Assembly: GCA_946902875.1 (NCBI GenBank)
Contig: OX336355.1
Coordinates: forward strand, 15,037,347 to 15,101,346
Origin: Nematopogon swammerdamellus
Lineage: Eukaryota > Arthropoda > Insecta > Lepidoptera > Adelidae
Length of the DNA: 64,000 nt
Direction of reading: 5' to 3'
The translations under genes and the position numbers were made by a program. Below, piece by piece: positions 34,401 through 43,700 of this stretch. The notes below the pieces were generated by a model. It did no database searches. It was given only the letters and a program-made list of their open reading frames with translations, and was not told the DNA's origin. Each line of letters starts with the position of its first letter. Positions within the stretch are counted from its first letter, which is position 1.

Positions 34401-34789
34401 ACAACTTCATCATCATCAATTGTCCTCGCGAGTCTATCATCGACCATAGTGTGCGGTGTGCTCGCTCGATACCCGTCATACATCTTTCTGTTTGTTTTCC
34501 TTGGTACAACTTTCTGCGGTTCTTTTCTTTCAACATATCTAAGATTCGGTATCTGTTTAATCGGTGGTGTGTTCTTTCTCGTCGGTGAGTACGTTGTTCT
34601 AGTCTCCGCGATGGGTTTTCTTGTTGTAGTTTTGTTTAAGGGCCTTCGGGCCTGCCGCATCAGCCAGGGTTGGGTCTCGGCGTACATCACGTCGGCCTTG
34701 TTGCGGCTTTGGAGGGCGGTGGCGGTTCCCTGGTCGATGTTGTTGAGCAGATTCTCCGCTTTGCCGGCGAGATCGGAGAGCCAGGACAT
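19492..34789 (-). CDS. Golgin84: Golgin-84 (GOLGA5 family), nine exons
   Basis: A Golgi membrane coiled-coil tether, known in the family to be a C-terminally anchored protein of cis-Golgi rims that works in vesicle tethering. Minus-strand exons: 34789-34372, 32448-32290, 29943-29724, 27909-27634, 27087-26895, 24183-23887, 22820-22751, 21509-21382 and 19557-19492. All phases agree, giving 608 residues. Residues 1-20, MSWLSDLAGKAENLLNNIDQ, match the start of vertebrate golgin-84. Residues 20-150 are basic and look disordered. Exons 2-6 are heptad-rich coiled coil, including ESMSVENQMLKNEVAVCNQE and, near 500, SLIVKQGRIDKLMAENSTL. Exon 8 carries GVFMRRHPLFRLFIILYM and exon 9 LHMWVMLVLLTYTP, together the membrane anchor (about 578-601). 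Exon 5 is far GC-richer than the rest. Introns are full of SINEs, LINE pieces and MITEs, but all exons are open. Confidence 0.92.
19586..20018. mobile_element. MITE, ATATTACACGGTTCA ends
   Basis: The left end TTATGGTGATATTACACGG is mirrored by CCGTGTAATATCGCCATTA at the right. The interior is rich in TTCAATG/CATTGAA motifs. It lies in the last intron of golgin-84 and ends 28 bp before the 3' splice site of the last exon. A shorter relative is at 41973-42138. Confidence 0.8.
20095..20505 (+). mobile_element. SINE family A, full length
   Basis: Begins with a tRNA-like head (GGCGGGCGGCCGAGTGG, A-box-like; GGTTCGAATCC, B-box) at 20096-20167, followed by the family body with TTGGTACCACCGTACTGG and a tail CCGGATTACATAAAAAC. 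Best reference copy in the window together with 42423-42820. In the last intron of golgin-84. Confidence 0.88.
20578..21012 (-). repeat. LINE 3'-ORF fragment
   Basis: The minus strand reads RFCRSFLYRTG and related LINE C-terminal sequence, in more than one frame, and ends in TTTATAAAAAGCGGGG-type sequence. Relatives: 27170-27415 (plus), 30851-30960 (minus), 32095-32170 (minus). A remnant in a golgin-84 intron. Confidence 0.65.
21031..21356 (-). mobile_element. SINE family B, minus strand
   Basis: Plus-strand reading begins TTTTTTATGGAAACACACGG and contains ATCCGTGATGTCAGCCCATA and GTGCGGTGGTACCAACCCGG, ending in the GGGGCTATTCTTTTAAAGTA segment shared with family C. It ends only 26 bp from golgin-84 exon 8. 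Confidence 0.8.
21545..22370. other. Intron 7 of golgin-84, no exon seen
   Basis: AT-rich sequence with poly-A and poly-T runs and no recognisable coding or repeat family. Confidence 0.5.
22375..22685 (-). repeat. Dispersed repeat C, minus strand
   Basis: Contains CACACGCTCTACCCCGAC, GCAGAGTAATCGGTGTTG, the AAGATAACTATCAAGCAGCA segment and GTCGTAAAAGCCGACT-type sequence. It is an unoccupied version of the site into which the LINE at 60.9-62.6 kb inserted. Confidence 0.75.
22955..23213 (-). mobile_element. SINE family B, minus strand, partial
   Basis: Same body as at 21031-21356 with poly-T tail at the left (TTTTTTTTTATTGAAACTG) and truncated head. In golgin-84 intron 6. Confidence 0.78.
23611..23855. 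mobile_element. MITE, 245 bp, next to golgin-84 exon 6
   Basis: Left end CCGCTGAGAGAATGCGTTCC and TGACGTCTGTCA; right end TGACAGACGTCA and GGAACGCATTCTCTCAGTGG: inverted repeats of about 40 bp. Ends 31 bp from the 5' splice site of exon 6. Confidence 0.8.
24232..24440 (-). mobile_element. SINE family A, minus strand, partial
   Basis: Body with AACGTAGGTGCCATACC, CATCTTACATCCAGTACAG and TTACACCGGTTCCGAATGG. Head and tail are missing. It starts about 50 bp upstream (gene sense) of golgin-84 exon 6. Confidence 0.75.
24447..26504. mobile_element. 2 kb element with 30-bp terminal inverted repeats
   Basis: The left end TATATAAGGTGTTTCGTTAT and TCATGTATTAA is mirrored at the right by TTAATACATGA and ATAACGAAGCACCTTATATA. 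A second, internal inverted pair is 25140-25262 and 26338-26456 (TTACGAGGCAGAATATGGG, CGTGAACAAACACCACATAC). It holds a fragment of the TTGCCCGCGGC element (about 25390), an inverted diverged match to 59040-59130, and a 19-base G run. No transposase frame. In golgin-84 intron 5. Confidence 0.75.
26314..26332 (+). repeat. Run of 19 G
   Basis: Uninterrupted G tract inside the 2 kb TIR element; could form a quadruplex and is a likely sequencing-length error. Confidence 0.8.
27107..27162 (-). pseudogene. 56-bp partial duplicate of golgin-84 exon 5
   Basis: An exact 56-base copy of exon 5 bases 26925-26980 placed 182 bp away, just upstream (gene sense) of that exon. It has no splice signals of its own in the right place and abuts a LINE fragment. 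Confidence 0.8.
27170..27415 (+). repeat. LINE 3'-ORF fragment, plus strand
   Basis: Reads NRFCRSFLYRTGELWNDPLP and, in another frame, SHLSGRHGIRKPRIRPNVHG, the typical end of a LINE ORF2. The frames do not join, so it is broken. Confidence 0.7.
27455..27612 (+). repeat. Minisatellite, 26-bp unit, about six copies
   Basis: Tandem units of AAAAAAAGTGTTCTTGTAAGTACAT type, nearly identical, in the golgin-84 intron between exons 4 and 5. Each unit contains GTAAGT, a consensus 5' splice site on the plus strand (antisense to the gene). Confidence 0.85.
27945..28262 (+). mobile_element. SINE family B, plus strand
   Basis: Starts ACCGTGTGGGGCCGGTAC, includes AGCCCCACTGCATCTCTCC and GGTTTAACCCGCCCGGGTTG, and ends TCCGTTTCTATAAAAAAAAA. 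Starts 36 bp upstream (gene sense) of golgin-84 exon 4. Confidence 0.8.
28263..28560 (+). repeat. LINE C-terminal fragment with 3' tail
   Basis: The plus frame reads DLFHILLECARNRELRQKLL, resembling the Cys/His-containing C-terminus of LINE ORF2; the tail GGGCTGGCATAGCCAAAAAT is also found, inverted, near 52190. Related copy: 52130-52471. Confidence 0.6.
28664..28732. repeat. Hairpin of about 30-bp arms
   Basis: CATGTACTAAATGTTTTGTC and TCTTTTGAGA are mirrored by TTCTCAAAAGCGACAAAACA and TGTAGTACTT around a 7-base loop. It directly precedes a LINE fragment. Confidence 0.7.
28733..29150 (+). repeat. LINE C-terminal fragment and 3' end
   Basis: The plus frame includes VPWESNIPKDHHIKLNKYCD and KSLYSLFKNLGLPRSRLSSY, then a stop; the following 3' segment (GGTTTCCCCGCGTCCTAGTC, GGGAAATTTAGAGTGGCCAC) recurs inverted at 43945-44125. 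LINE-type remnant; clade not certain. Confidence 0.65.
29463..29700 (-). mobile_element. SINE family B, minus strand, partial
   Basis: Begins TTTTTTTTTTTTATGGAAAC and shows the family motifs ATGATGTCAGCCCATAACAC and TTTCAACCGACCTTTCATTC. Its end lies about 24 bp from the 5' splice site of golgin-84 exon 3. Confidence 0.78.
29995..30850. mobile_element. MULE-like foldback element with 10-bp target duplication
   Basis: AAGGATGCGG occurs at 29995-30004 and 30841-30850. Between them lies an 836-bp palindrome with nested arms: the outer arms share GACTAACCTTCACACTGCTC and GTCACACCAGTGTGAAGGTT and continue for about 170 bp; inner arms (about 30380-30620) share GAAACAAGAAAAT and CGTGGTCATATGCC-type sequence. 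CCTAACCTTCACAC recurs many times near both ends. Long inverted repeats with a 9-10 bp duplication suit Mutator-like elements. No coding capacity. It interrupts LINE-derived sequence. Confidence 0.8.
30851..31620 (-). repeat. LINE fragment and A/T-rich 3' sequence
   Basis: 30851-30960 matches 20830-20950 (LINE 3' ORF). 30960-31100 is a (AATAGA)n-flanked tail with TATACTTTATTGCTTTCCA, related to 36730-36850 and 59230-59350. 31240-31310 ends in (AAAT)n and matches 37195-37265 inverted. Fragmentary. Confidence 0.55.
31790..31930. repeat. TTCGGTA-rich low-complexity block
   Basis: The heptamer TTCGGTA/T or its complement recurs about nine times in 110 bp. No coding signal. Confidence 0.6.
32505..33235 (+). 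repeat. Repeat C fragments
   Basis: 32520-32645 (AGAATAGCCCCACTGCATC, GGCGACTAAGGGATAAGG) and 32885-33235 (CACCGATTACTCTGCTTACC, ACAGCGTGTGGTGTGTAT) are pieces of dispersed repeat C separated by AT-rich DNA. In golgin-84 intron 1. Confidence 0.65.
33520..34055 (+). pseudogene. LINE ORF remnant
   Basis: A 170-codon plus frame whose second half, PDTARRATLVNIAVPQDSNL then STIIVPIVVSAHGLIAKSF, SLSGWVRNQIQKAALLDNAR, follows a pattern common at the C-terminus of non-LTR reverse-transcriptase proteins. The first half looks unrelated, and there is no polymerase core. A relic in golgin-84 intron 1. Confidence 0.6.
34195..34332 (+). mobile_element. SINE family B, 3' part
   Basis: TTCCATCCAATTCAGTGTAG through GGCTGACATCACGGATGTTG to the A-rich tail; 40 bp from the 5' splice site of golgin-84 exon 1. 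Confidence 0.75.
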
Positions 34790-36295
34790 TTTAACTGCCG
34801 ATCTTTCCTAACGAACAAAATGAGTAATGTGAAAATTCTGCAAATAAAACTGATTCCAATCAGTGAGGTCATCACAGTCGGGGCTACGATACGTTACCGG
34901 GACAGCGGCGAGCCGCGACTCGTCTGGTAATGACCTCATATATAGCAGATAATGATAATATTTTGTTTGTTATACGATGAATTTGGCGAAGTCAACACAA
35001 AATGGGAAGAACGGTGCAACTGTCAACTGTTTTCAATGTCAAATTTACTTTCTTTTTCATTAATATATTCACAAATAACCGCCCGCAATTAATAGTGGCC
35101 AGCGTAGACATACCTTTAATTTTTCCTGAAAATAATTCTAAATATTTGGCCACTTTTCCCCATTCATTCTGCAATCTGCAACTTCTGCAAGTGAAAAATA
35201 AAAACAGATGACGCTACATGAGTAAAATGACATGTCACTTGACATTGACAGTCATCAACGTTATTCAATCAATCCGTACTCTGCACTCCCAGGATTATTT
35301 AGTCAATTATGAACAGGAACACGTATGTAGGTATTTTATTTCACAATATAACTTTATGCGTAAAACGTTCGTTCTACACACTTTAGTTAGTTGATCAACT
35401 AATTTATTATATATTACATCTCCTTGGAAACTGTACGGTACTTATATTCTTTTAGAGTTACGTTGTACTCAAAGAGTAAAGTAATTTAGGGGGGTATTGA
35501 TTGGTTGTACTAGCTTGTAAAAATATTTACAACAACAGAAGTAAAAAAATAATTTCTGCTGCATGGAATATTGTACAATTAAATAGATGACCACTGAAAT
35601 GTATGCTGGAAGATTTGGTATATATTTAGAAAAAGCTCGTACACACGTATTTAGAGACCGTTGACAGTTATTTTACCTCTAGCCATTAATCCTCTGAGCA
35701 AATTTCCGACTTTTTTTGAAAAGCCGCTGAGCAAACTTCCAAAGGTACCCGCGCGCAACTTTCTCCGCACTTTTCAATTATAAAATCATAACTCTAATAT
35801 TTACTTCGCGACCCATATAAATTTTCACCTCATTACAATCTAGATAAACTTATCGTTCATATGATATAGGTTTGAGTTAATTAGATTTCAATTGGAATTA
35901 ATAAAAAATAGGTAAGGTTAGAGATCAAATTTTATGGGTGTACGAAGGAAAGAACGAAGATACCTTGAAAATTAAAGCGACAACATATCTTTTTTTATTT
36001 TAGAATATAACTATAATACATTTCTAATAGAACAGCATCAAATTTTGTTAACATCTTCTTGAAAAAATGTTCACCAGAACCCACTTACCGGACACCACAG
36101 AACGGCTCGAACTTCCAACGAATATGCAAATATTTGTTTCATGGACCACGCATATGACACCATCGACACCAACATTTTTTGACACCAACATTTTTTGTTG
36201 CGTTCTTTCATTACTCAAGTATTCGTTAGAGGAACAGAGATAACCCTAAGTTCAAAGCTGACAGAGTAAGAAATAAAAAACCAACTCCGGACGTT
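34790..36295. other. Golgin-84 upstream region and intergenic DNA
   Basis: Sequence directly upstream of the golgin-84 start (34790-34950) must hold its 5' UTR or promoter, but I see no clear TATA box. 34960-36295 is AT-rich with no exon that I can support. Confidence 0.45.
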
Positions 36296-36296
36296 A

Positions 36297-36434
36297 AGGC
36301 CCACTTGCACCAACACAAATTTAATATATAAACCAGTTTAACTCGTTAAACTAGCACCCGTTGTATGTGTGAACCGCGTTTAAATCCATAACTCGCTACT
36401 TAACTTTAAACTCGTGTTGGTGCAAGACGCGCTA
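36297..36434. mobile_element. MITE, GGCCCACTTGCACCAACAC ends
   Basis: Begins GGCCCACTTGCACCAACAC and ends TCGTGTTGGTGCAAGACGCG; imperfect inverted repeats around an about 140-bp element without coding capacity. Confidence 0.75.
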
Positions 36435-36509
36435 AGTCGATTAATAGATCGCTGTTGCTCAGCGGTAAATTTCGGCTGGTCAGTTGAGTGTTTCGGGTTT
36501 GCTCAGAGG

Positions 36510-36656
36510 GTTAAGGGCCCAATTGCGCCAACACGAATTTAAAGTTAAGTAGCGAGTTATGGATTTAAACGCGGTTCCCAACAGTCAACGGGTACTAGCT
36601 TAACGAGTTAAACTGGTTTATATCGTTAAATTCGTGTTGGTGCAAGTGGGCCAAGG
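36510..36656. mobile_element. Second MITE of the same family, inverted
   Basis: Begins GGGCCCAATTGCGCCAACAC and ends TTCGTGTTGGTGCAAGTGGG; its interior is the reverse complement of the copy at 36297-36434, about 75 bp away, so the pair forms a larger palindrome. Confidence 0.78.
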
Positions 36657-36724
36657 TTGGGTAACGTGAGCTCTGTGTTGCCATAATTGGTTCGTACTAT
36701 TTCCCTGTACGAAATATTTCAACA

Positions 36725-36865
36725 TATTTTTAGAATAGAATAGAATAGAAACTCTTTATTGCACACAAATTAAAAGAAACAGTACACGACAAGAAACAAG
36801 AAATGAAGGAGTACGCAAAGATGGACTTATCACTACAAGTACAACAGGTACACATAATTTCCACT
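36725..36865 (+). repeat. LINE/SINE-type tail with (TAGAA)n
   Basis: (TAGAA)n followed by CTCTTTATTGCACACAAATT and AAGATGGACTTATCACTAC, similar to 30960-31050 and 59230-59350. The tail of an unidentified retroelement in antisense. Confidence 0.55.
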
Positions 36866-36912
36866 ACCACGGGTAAAATATTAATAGCAAGTAACCCTTT
36901 TTAGAACTGTAG

Positions 36913-37072
36913 TATAGTGCCCGGGACGGATCTCGGCGTGTCGTCGCCGCAGCGGGCGGCCCGCCACGCGAATACACTATACAAGTACGGTGCGGGTGCG
37001 AGGGAGAATACCGACGAACCGCTGCGGCGGCGACACGCCAAGATCCACCCCGCGCATTATACTAGTGACAGC
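36913..37072. repeat. GC-rich palindrome of about 160 bp
   Basis: GATCTCGGCGTGTCGTCGCC and GCAGCGG on the left are matched by CCGCTGCGG and CGGCGACACGCCAAGATC on the right. A 67-codon open frame across it is an accident of the palindrome. Confidence 0.75.
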
Positions 37073-37617
37073 AAGTGGTGCCAACCTAGCGGAAGATACA
37101 ATGACATGTGTCAGAGGTAAAATAACTGTGAACGATCTGTAGTTTAGTCACATTTTATAGAACACGTATTGTCACTGTCATTTTGAGTTGTAAATATTTA
37201 TTTATTTATTTTAGACAGACAGCCTAGGCTGATACATCTAAATCCAGTTATGCAGAATAAAACCTTCATACTAGGATAGTTATCTATTCTTTGCAACAAC
37301 ATAAGTAAATTCAGAGTTTTTATGATGCCGGATCACATTGTCGGTACTGCACCAATTTATCGGAGCCGCGATAGTGAAAATAAATACACTTTACAGACAT
37401 TTTACACACTAAAAAAATGTATTAAAACAAAAAATTCGGTCTAAAAAAGAAAAAGTCTAAGTAGTTTTAGAGAAAATACGACGTTTCGTCTATTCATGTT
37501 CACAAACGAACGTTTGCAACTTTAGTATAGACTATCTGTCATGTCATTGTCGAGTCAGTTTCATTCATTCATTGATTGGCTGTATGGTCAAACGAAATTT
37601 GCCTGCCTATTTATGGC

Positions 37618-37643
37618 GAAAACAACAACAACAACAACAACAA
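37618..37643 (+). repeat. (ACA)n microsatellite
   Basis: About eight ACA units upstream of the RalBP1 start codon. Confidence 0.85.
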
Positions 37644-37790
37644 TCATTCATTGACGCATTGACGTTTGACGTTTCTGTGTTTCTGTACATTTCTGTAGGT
37701 ATTTGTTTGTTTTTACGTCGAAATTTTCAAGGAGCCCTAATCATTGACTTATCATATCACTGGCCCTAATGCAGTAAATGTAAACCAAAG

Positions 37791-40700
37791 ATGGACTTCG
37801 AGAGTCCCGACGTCGAGAAAGACTTTCCCGGTCTGTACGCGTCCGAGACGGGCCGCAAGAGCAACGAGAGCGACTGTGAGTGCTTTGCTGATCTGCCGCT
37901 AATGAAGTCGCAATTTTGTGACCTTATCACTTAGTCTTTTCGCTCTAATATTGTTTTCCCAAATTAATGAGCGTCGGAAATCCTCTGACCACTCAAAGAG
38001 GATAAGAGATTCCACTGCTTTGACAAGTAGTGTTAGTGCTGTTGTCATCTTGGTTGTACGTGCGCTTTTCAGTCAGCGACGGCGGTGACCACGAGAAGCC
38101 CAGCAAGAAGGAGCTGCTGATCGGCCGGCGGAAGGACAAGAAAGAGAAGAAGGACAGAGGCTACGCTGCTTTAGCAGGGGAGAGCTCTCCGGAAGAGGAT
38201 ACGGAGACCAAGTAAGTAAATACACTTCTGGCACTTCTGGACAAACAGAGAAGTGCCAGACTGTCTTGGTAAAGCCGTGTTTGTTCTTCTACCAAAAAAG
38301 AAAGAAGTTACTGATCCCAAGGATATTAGACCTATAGCCCTTAGGAACACAATTTCGAAAATATTCTTCTCCATTATACAGGCCAGACTACTCAAATACA
38401 TGTGTACCAACGATTACTTACCGAAGAAGTACCAGAAAGGTTTTCTCCCAAGAGTTGCAGGGTGCCTCGAACATAATTCTTTGCTGACTGAATGTCTTAG
38501 AGATGCAAGGAAGAATGAGAGACAATTAACTGCCACGTGGTTAGACTTTGAAAACGCCTTCGGTTCGGTGCGCCACGAGTTACTATTAAAGGCGCTAGAG
38601 TGGTATAATGTGCCACCTCTGATCTGTAATATAATAGCCTCCTACTACAAAAAACTTTCCTTTGTAATACAAGTAAAAGGCGAAATGGAGAAGATACCGG
38701 AAATTCGTTACGGCATAGGACTTTTCCAGGGTTGCTGCCTCTCTCCTGTCACATTTAACATTGTTATCAACATTCTAATTGATACGCTTGTCGTAAAAGA
38801 AAACAAATGGGGATACAGGTTCAAATATGGAGACACATATATGGCGGCCATCCTGGCATTTGCGGATGATATTACGCTGTTAACCCGCAATCCAAAACAA
38901 AATCAGGCGCTTCTTAAGGTGGTGGATGACTATTGTGAATGGACCAAAGGTCACATACGAGTCTAATTTAGTCAGGTTTTGCTTTGTGAAGTCGTAGACG
39001 AGAAATGGCCATGAAAGTTTTGATGTCAGGTAGTTATCGTAAATCCATGCCTTTTGTGTACCCAGGAGGGGAAGATTGTCAGTTTGGCGGAGGCTCTCTT
39101 CGAAAAGTTGAACAATATCATCAGTAGGATGCTCCTTTCCTCGGCTGGTGATCCTTTTGCCCAAGAATTTAAAAGGAGCTTCATCAGCCACGGTTGCGAT
39201 TGGTTTTCCAGCTACTGTCAGACCTGGATTGCTCGAGTTAAACTTTGAAACTTTCCTGGTTAAGCTCAAGCAGTAGCACTTCGCTGGTTTTATCTTTTAT
39301 AAAATGTGGCTGTCTGTGCTGTGATGTAATTAACCTCAGTTATTGCAGCACAACATGGATTTTCTGCTTACCCCGATTTTTGGGATACGGCGCGATGGTA
39401 CCTAATGTACATTTCAGGAGCCCATCCAAGTCTAAGAAGACGAAGTCGTTCAAGTTCCCCACGAAGAGCAAGGAGAAACGGGAGAAGTCTCGCGACAAGG
39501 AGAGATGCCCCGACGAGGCGGCGCGGCGCGAGCAGGCCGAGCGGGACAAGAAGAAGGAGAAGGAGAAAGAGAAGAAGGAGAAGGAGAAGAAGGAGAAACA
39601 CAAGGAGAAAGATAAGGTATGCCATTATTGTATGCCCCGTGTTAAGTCATGTTGGGTCGTTTTTGCAATTTGCTTCAGTCCCTGACATCTTCCATCTAGT
39701 CCTCTAGGAAGATAAGATCTTGTCTCTTACTAGGTGGTAAGCTAATATATTTTAGCCGAACGGATTGATACCACCATACTGGATGCAAGATGGATGCCCT
39801 TGCCCGTGTTCTGCTTTAGTCTAGTATAGCCAGGATTGTCAGAGAAGATGATTTTAAGCTATGGTTTGTCACAATGTATCTTCAAAGGTCCCTTCACCTT
39901 TTAAAATCAGTATTTTATTAATAATTGTTTTCTTCCAGGAAAAGGAAGAAAAGGCGAAGTTCAAGCTGGAGTCTAAGGAGAAGTTGAAAGATAAAGAGAA
40001 GGAGAAGAGCAAGGACAAAGATAAAGTGAAGGAGAAAGACAAGGAGAAGAAAGATAAAAAAGTAAAGGACAGAGTTCAGACAACGGTCACATCTGGAATA
40101 CCTTTTGAGGAAATATTCACACTCGGCGGTGAGTTTTTTTTTTTTTGCACTTCAAAGCTATGGAACCGGCTTCTGACGAACATCTTTTCTTCTACAACCC
40201 TCACATCTTCCAATCACAGAATCGTTTTTACATTCATACATTTAGACAGTTTTCAGGCCTGTTGGACTGGCACCTACTTGGGGGTGAAATTCGCCATAGT
40301 TCGCTATAGTTCCCTCTTGGTCTGGGACCTTCGTGCAAAATCCCTTGATTTTCAGCTACCCCAGTCAGCCTTTGTCCTCCATGATGGCCAGGGTGGCTAC
40401 AGACCTCCGCAACGAAAGATGGAGAACGAAGTATGTCCCATCGTTGTCAAGTACGCCGCACTCTTAACAAAACATGCTCGGCCGTTTTGTCGTTCGCCAA
40501 GTCTACCTTCCAGAGTGCACTGTTCACAACACCTATGGTGTGTTTGTGTGTTAATAATATACAACTGGTCCCCTGAGCTGCTTAAGTTCTACTTAAATGC
40601 ATTGCACTAGCACACACACACACACATACGAAGCGCTAGCAGCACTGCGTGTAGTTTTTGGGTTTCAAATATTATCGCTTAGGGCGTCTCTAGTAGGGGG

Positions 40701-43700
40701 CGCGCGCGGTAGGTATTTGATGCTCTGTGGCCTGGGCGCATGACTGGGTCCTAGAGGTCCAGGCGCCGAAAGGGTTAACCTCTGTGAGTGTTCAGACCGA
40801 AACTAAATTATTAACACACATACACACCATTTCATTCCACATTCCATTCCATTCAACACATTCCATTTATGGAAACTGACACGGTTGGCTACATCACCTA
40901 CAACATCCGTGATGTCAGCCCATAACACCGGGTGAACTTAGTGCCACGTCAGTGCTTCCCTTCGATCGTGCCGGCTACACTGAACTGAACGGAAAACACT
41001 AACTATTTACATAGCCGTTTCGACCGACCTTTCATTCAGTGCGGTGGTATCAACCCGGGCGGGTTGAACCCTACCACCTAGTAATATAAGAAGGGATCCC
41101 TTAGTCGCCTTTTACGACATACACGGGGAGAGATGCAATGGGGCTATTCTTTTAAAGTACCGGCCCCACACGGTACAAAACTCTGTCAGCTTAAGCAGAC
41201 ATTTTTAATGAAATGTTCACTTTTTCAGTGGCATTGCCCATCTTCGGTGTACCCCTGCAGGCGTCCATAGACCGGTCGCGATGCCACGACGACACGAGGT
41301 TGCCTCTTGTTGTAAGGGACAGTATTGACTATTTGCAGGTGATTAATATTTTTTGTTCTTCCTAATTCCACTATCTGCGATCGGGAAGCTGTGGGTTATT
41401 AAGTTCCATCGAGCATCTTGCGTATTCAAAATAATATTTTCCGCATTGTTTATTGAAATTACAATTTGTTTTATTTGTTACAATTTGCTATATTTGTATA
41501 ATATCGATACGCACACCACTAGTAGTTGAAGTATGGTATCATTTTTGTCAGCCTCGGTAGCTCAGTGGTGCGGGTCGGTCGTGATCATAAGCACACCTGG
41601 GCGCGGTCAGTGGATGGATGGGTGGCCGCTCGACAGTTGGAGGCTGACTGCGCTTCGGATTCCACGTATAACTGTAGGTCCCTTCCCTTCCTTACTAGGT
41701 GGTAAGGTCCCTACTAGGTGGTAGGGTTTAACCCGCCCGGGTTGGTACCGCCGCACTGAATGAAAGGTCGGTCGAAACGGCTATGTAAATAGTTCGTGTT
41801 TTTCCATCCATTTCAGTGTAGCCGGCACGACCGAAGGGAAGCACTGACATGGCACCTAGTTCACCAAGGTGTTATTTCATTAAATAGGCTTGTCAGTGTC
41901 CATAAAAAAAAATTATTTGTGTCAAATGAACTGCCAATGAGCTTCCGCCGAATACTTGTTTTTACTTAATGGTAATGTTACACGGTTCAATTTCGATTCA
42001 ATATTGCTTTCAATTTCATTGCTTTAATGAAATTGAAACGTCTAAACATTGCATTGAAAGCTTCAACGCATACTGCACTTTCAATGTTCAACGCCTTTCA
42101 ATGAAATTGCTTCAATTTCATTGAACCGTGTAACATTATTTATTTATTTATTTGATGAACGAACAGCCTAAGCTGATGTGTTCATGTCTAAGTGCCATGG
42201 TGGCGGTGGGTGCTTGTACGACATCTTCGGGCAGTTTGTTCCACATTTCCACTGCTCTATTTGACAGGAAATTTCGTCTCGGATTTGTTGAGCTGACAGT
42301 GACATTCAGCTTCAAGCTATGGCCTCGGAGATGACTATTTGTATTTCTAGTAAAGAGGTTCTCCAGTACCAGTAGCTTCTGTCATTTAGTCCGTCGTCAG
42401 CCGTCGCGTTTGTCTTCACATCTTAAGCGGCGGGTGGCCGAGTGGTTTGAGCATCGGCTTCTCATGCGGGGAGGTCCGAGGTTCGAATCCGGTCGGCGTG
42501 TACCAATGAGTTTTTTCTGACGAAAAAATTTACGTGCTGCTTCACCGTTCGGAACCGGTGTAAAACTGTAGGTCCCTTCCCTTGCCCCTTACTAGGTGGT
42601 AGGCTCAAATTGTAGCCGACTGGGTTGGTACCACCGTACTGGATGTAAGATGGCCGCATAGCAACCTCGGTTGTGTTCTCCTCTAGTCCAGTATAGCCAA
42701 CAATCTAGGGAAGTCTCCGGTATGGCACCTACCTTCTCGGAGGTGATATTGGCTAGTCAGAGCATGTGCTTTGGCCCCTCTGACTCAGCCACCCATAACG
42801 GATTACATAAAAAAAAAACAAAAACTGTTCATCACAGCAAGTGCGTTGCGTTGCAGGCGCACGGGCTGAAGTCTCCGCAGGTGTACCGCGTGGACGCGGA
42901 CAGGGTGAAGGTGCAGCAGCTGAGGAAGCTCTACGAGGACCGCGGCGCTACGTTCCCGTACCACTGGGACGTTCCCGTCGCTTGCGCCACGCTCAAAGCT
43001 TTCATCAGGTTGCTATTTATTTGTATTATAATTTGAACTTTATGGAAAGACAGAAAGAAAGAAAATTTTTATTGTTCACTAGCTTTAGCCCGCGGCTTCG
43101 CTCGCGTGAAATTCGTATTTGAAAAGAAAAAAGTAAGCAAGCCCGCTACCGTACCTTTATTTCGGCGTATGGAACAACTCGGTTTGTATGAGAGCCACAT
43201 CTTAGCGTAACCGGAACTTAATTTTATTTTTTTATCCTGTGTCCCGTATAGTAAAATGTGCTTGTACTAAGTTTCATCGAATTCGGATGATCGGTTTAAG
43301 AGTTATGGAGGAACATACATACACACATACAGAAAAGATTTCTAAAAATCGTAAATTTAGTTTTAGTATCATAAATAGAGTCTACAAACGCAATATCTCA
43401 TACATAAAACAAAGTAACTTACTCCATGACCATCCCTTACAGATTTATTATTAGTATTGATATTGATACATAACATAATAGAGTATTTTCAAATGATCCC
43501 TGTTTCCCAAAATAGGATTCCCTGAGCTATGGGACACGGGGTCTCTCATCCGCTCAGTCACTTATACTTATCTGCCTACATTTAGTTTTAGTATCATAAA
43601 TAGAGTCTACAAACGCAATATCTCATACATAAAACAAAGTAACTTACTCCATGACCATCCCTTACAGATTTATTATTAGTATTGATATTGATACATAACA

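Noticed and set aside
38232..39302. Twin priming as cause of the LINE inversion
   Set aside because: Twin priming inverts the 5' segment and leaves the 3' end in sense at the insertion; the order here is the reverse.
39405..39707. Arg/Ser-rich 100-codon frame
   Set aside because: Shadow of RalBP1 exon 3 in another frame.
39861..40610. 249-codon frame starting before RalBP1 exon 4
   Set aside because: The true exon ends at the GTGAGT at 40129; the rest is read-through into intron repeats.
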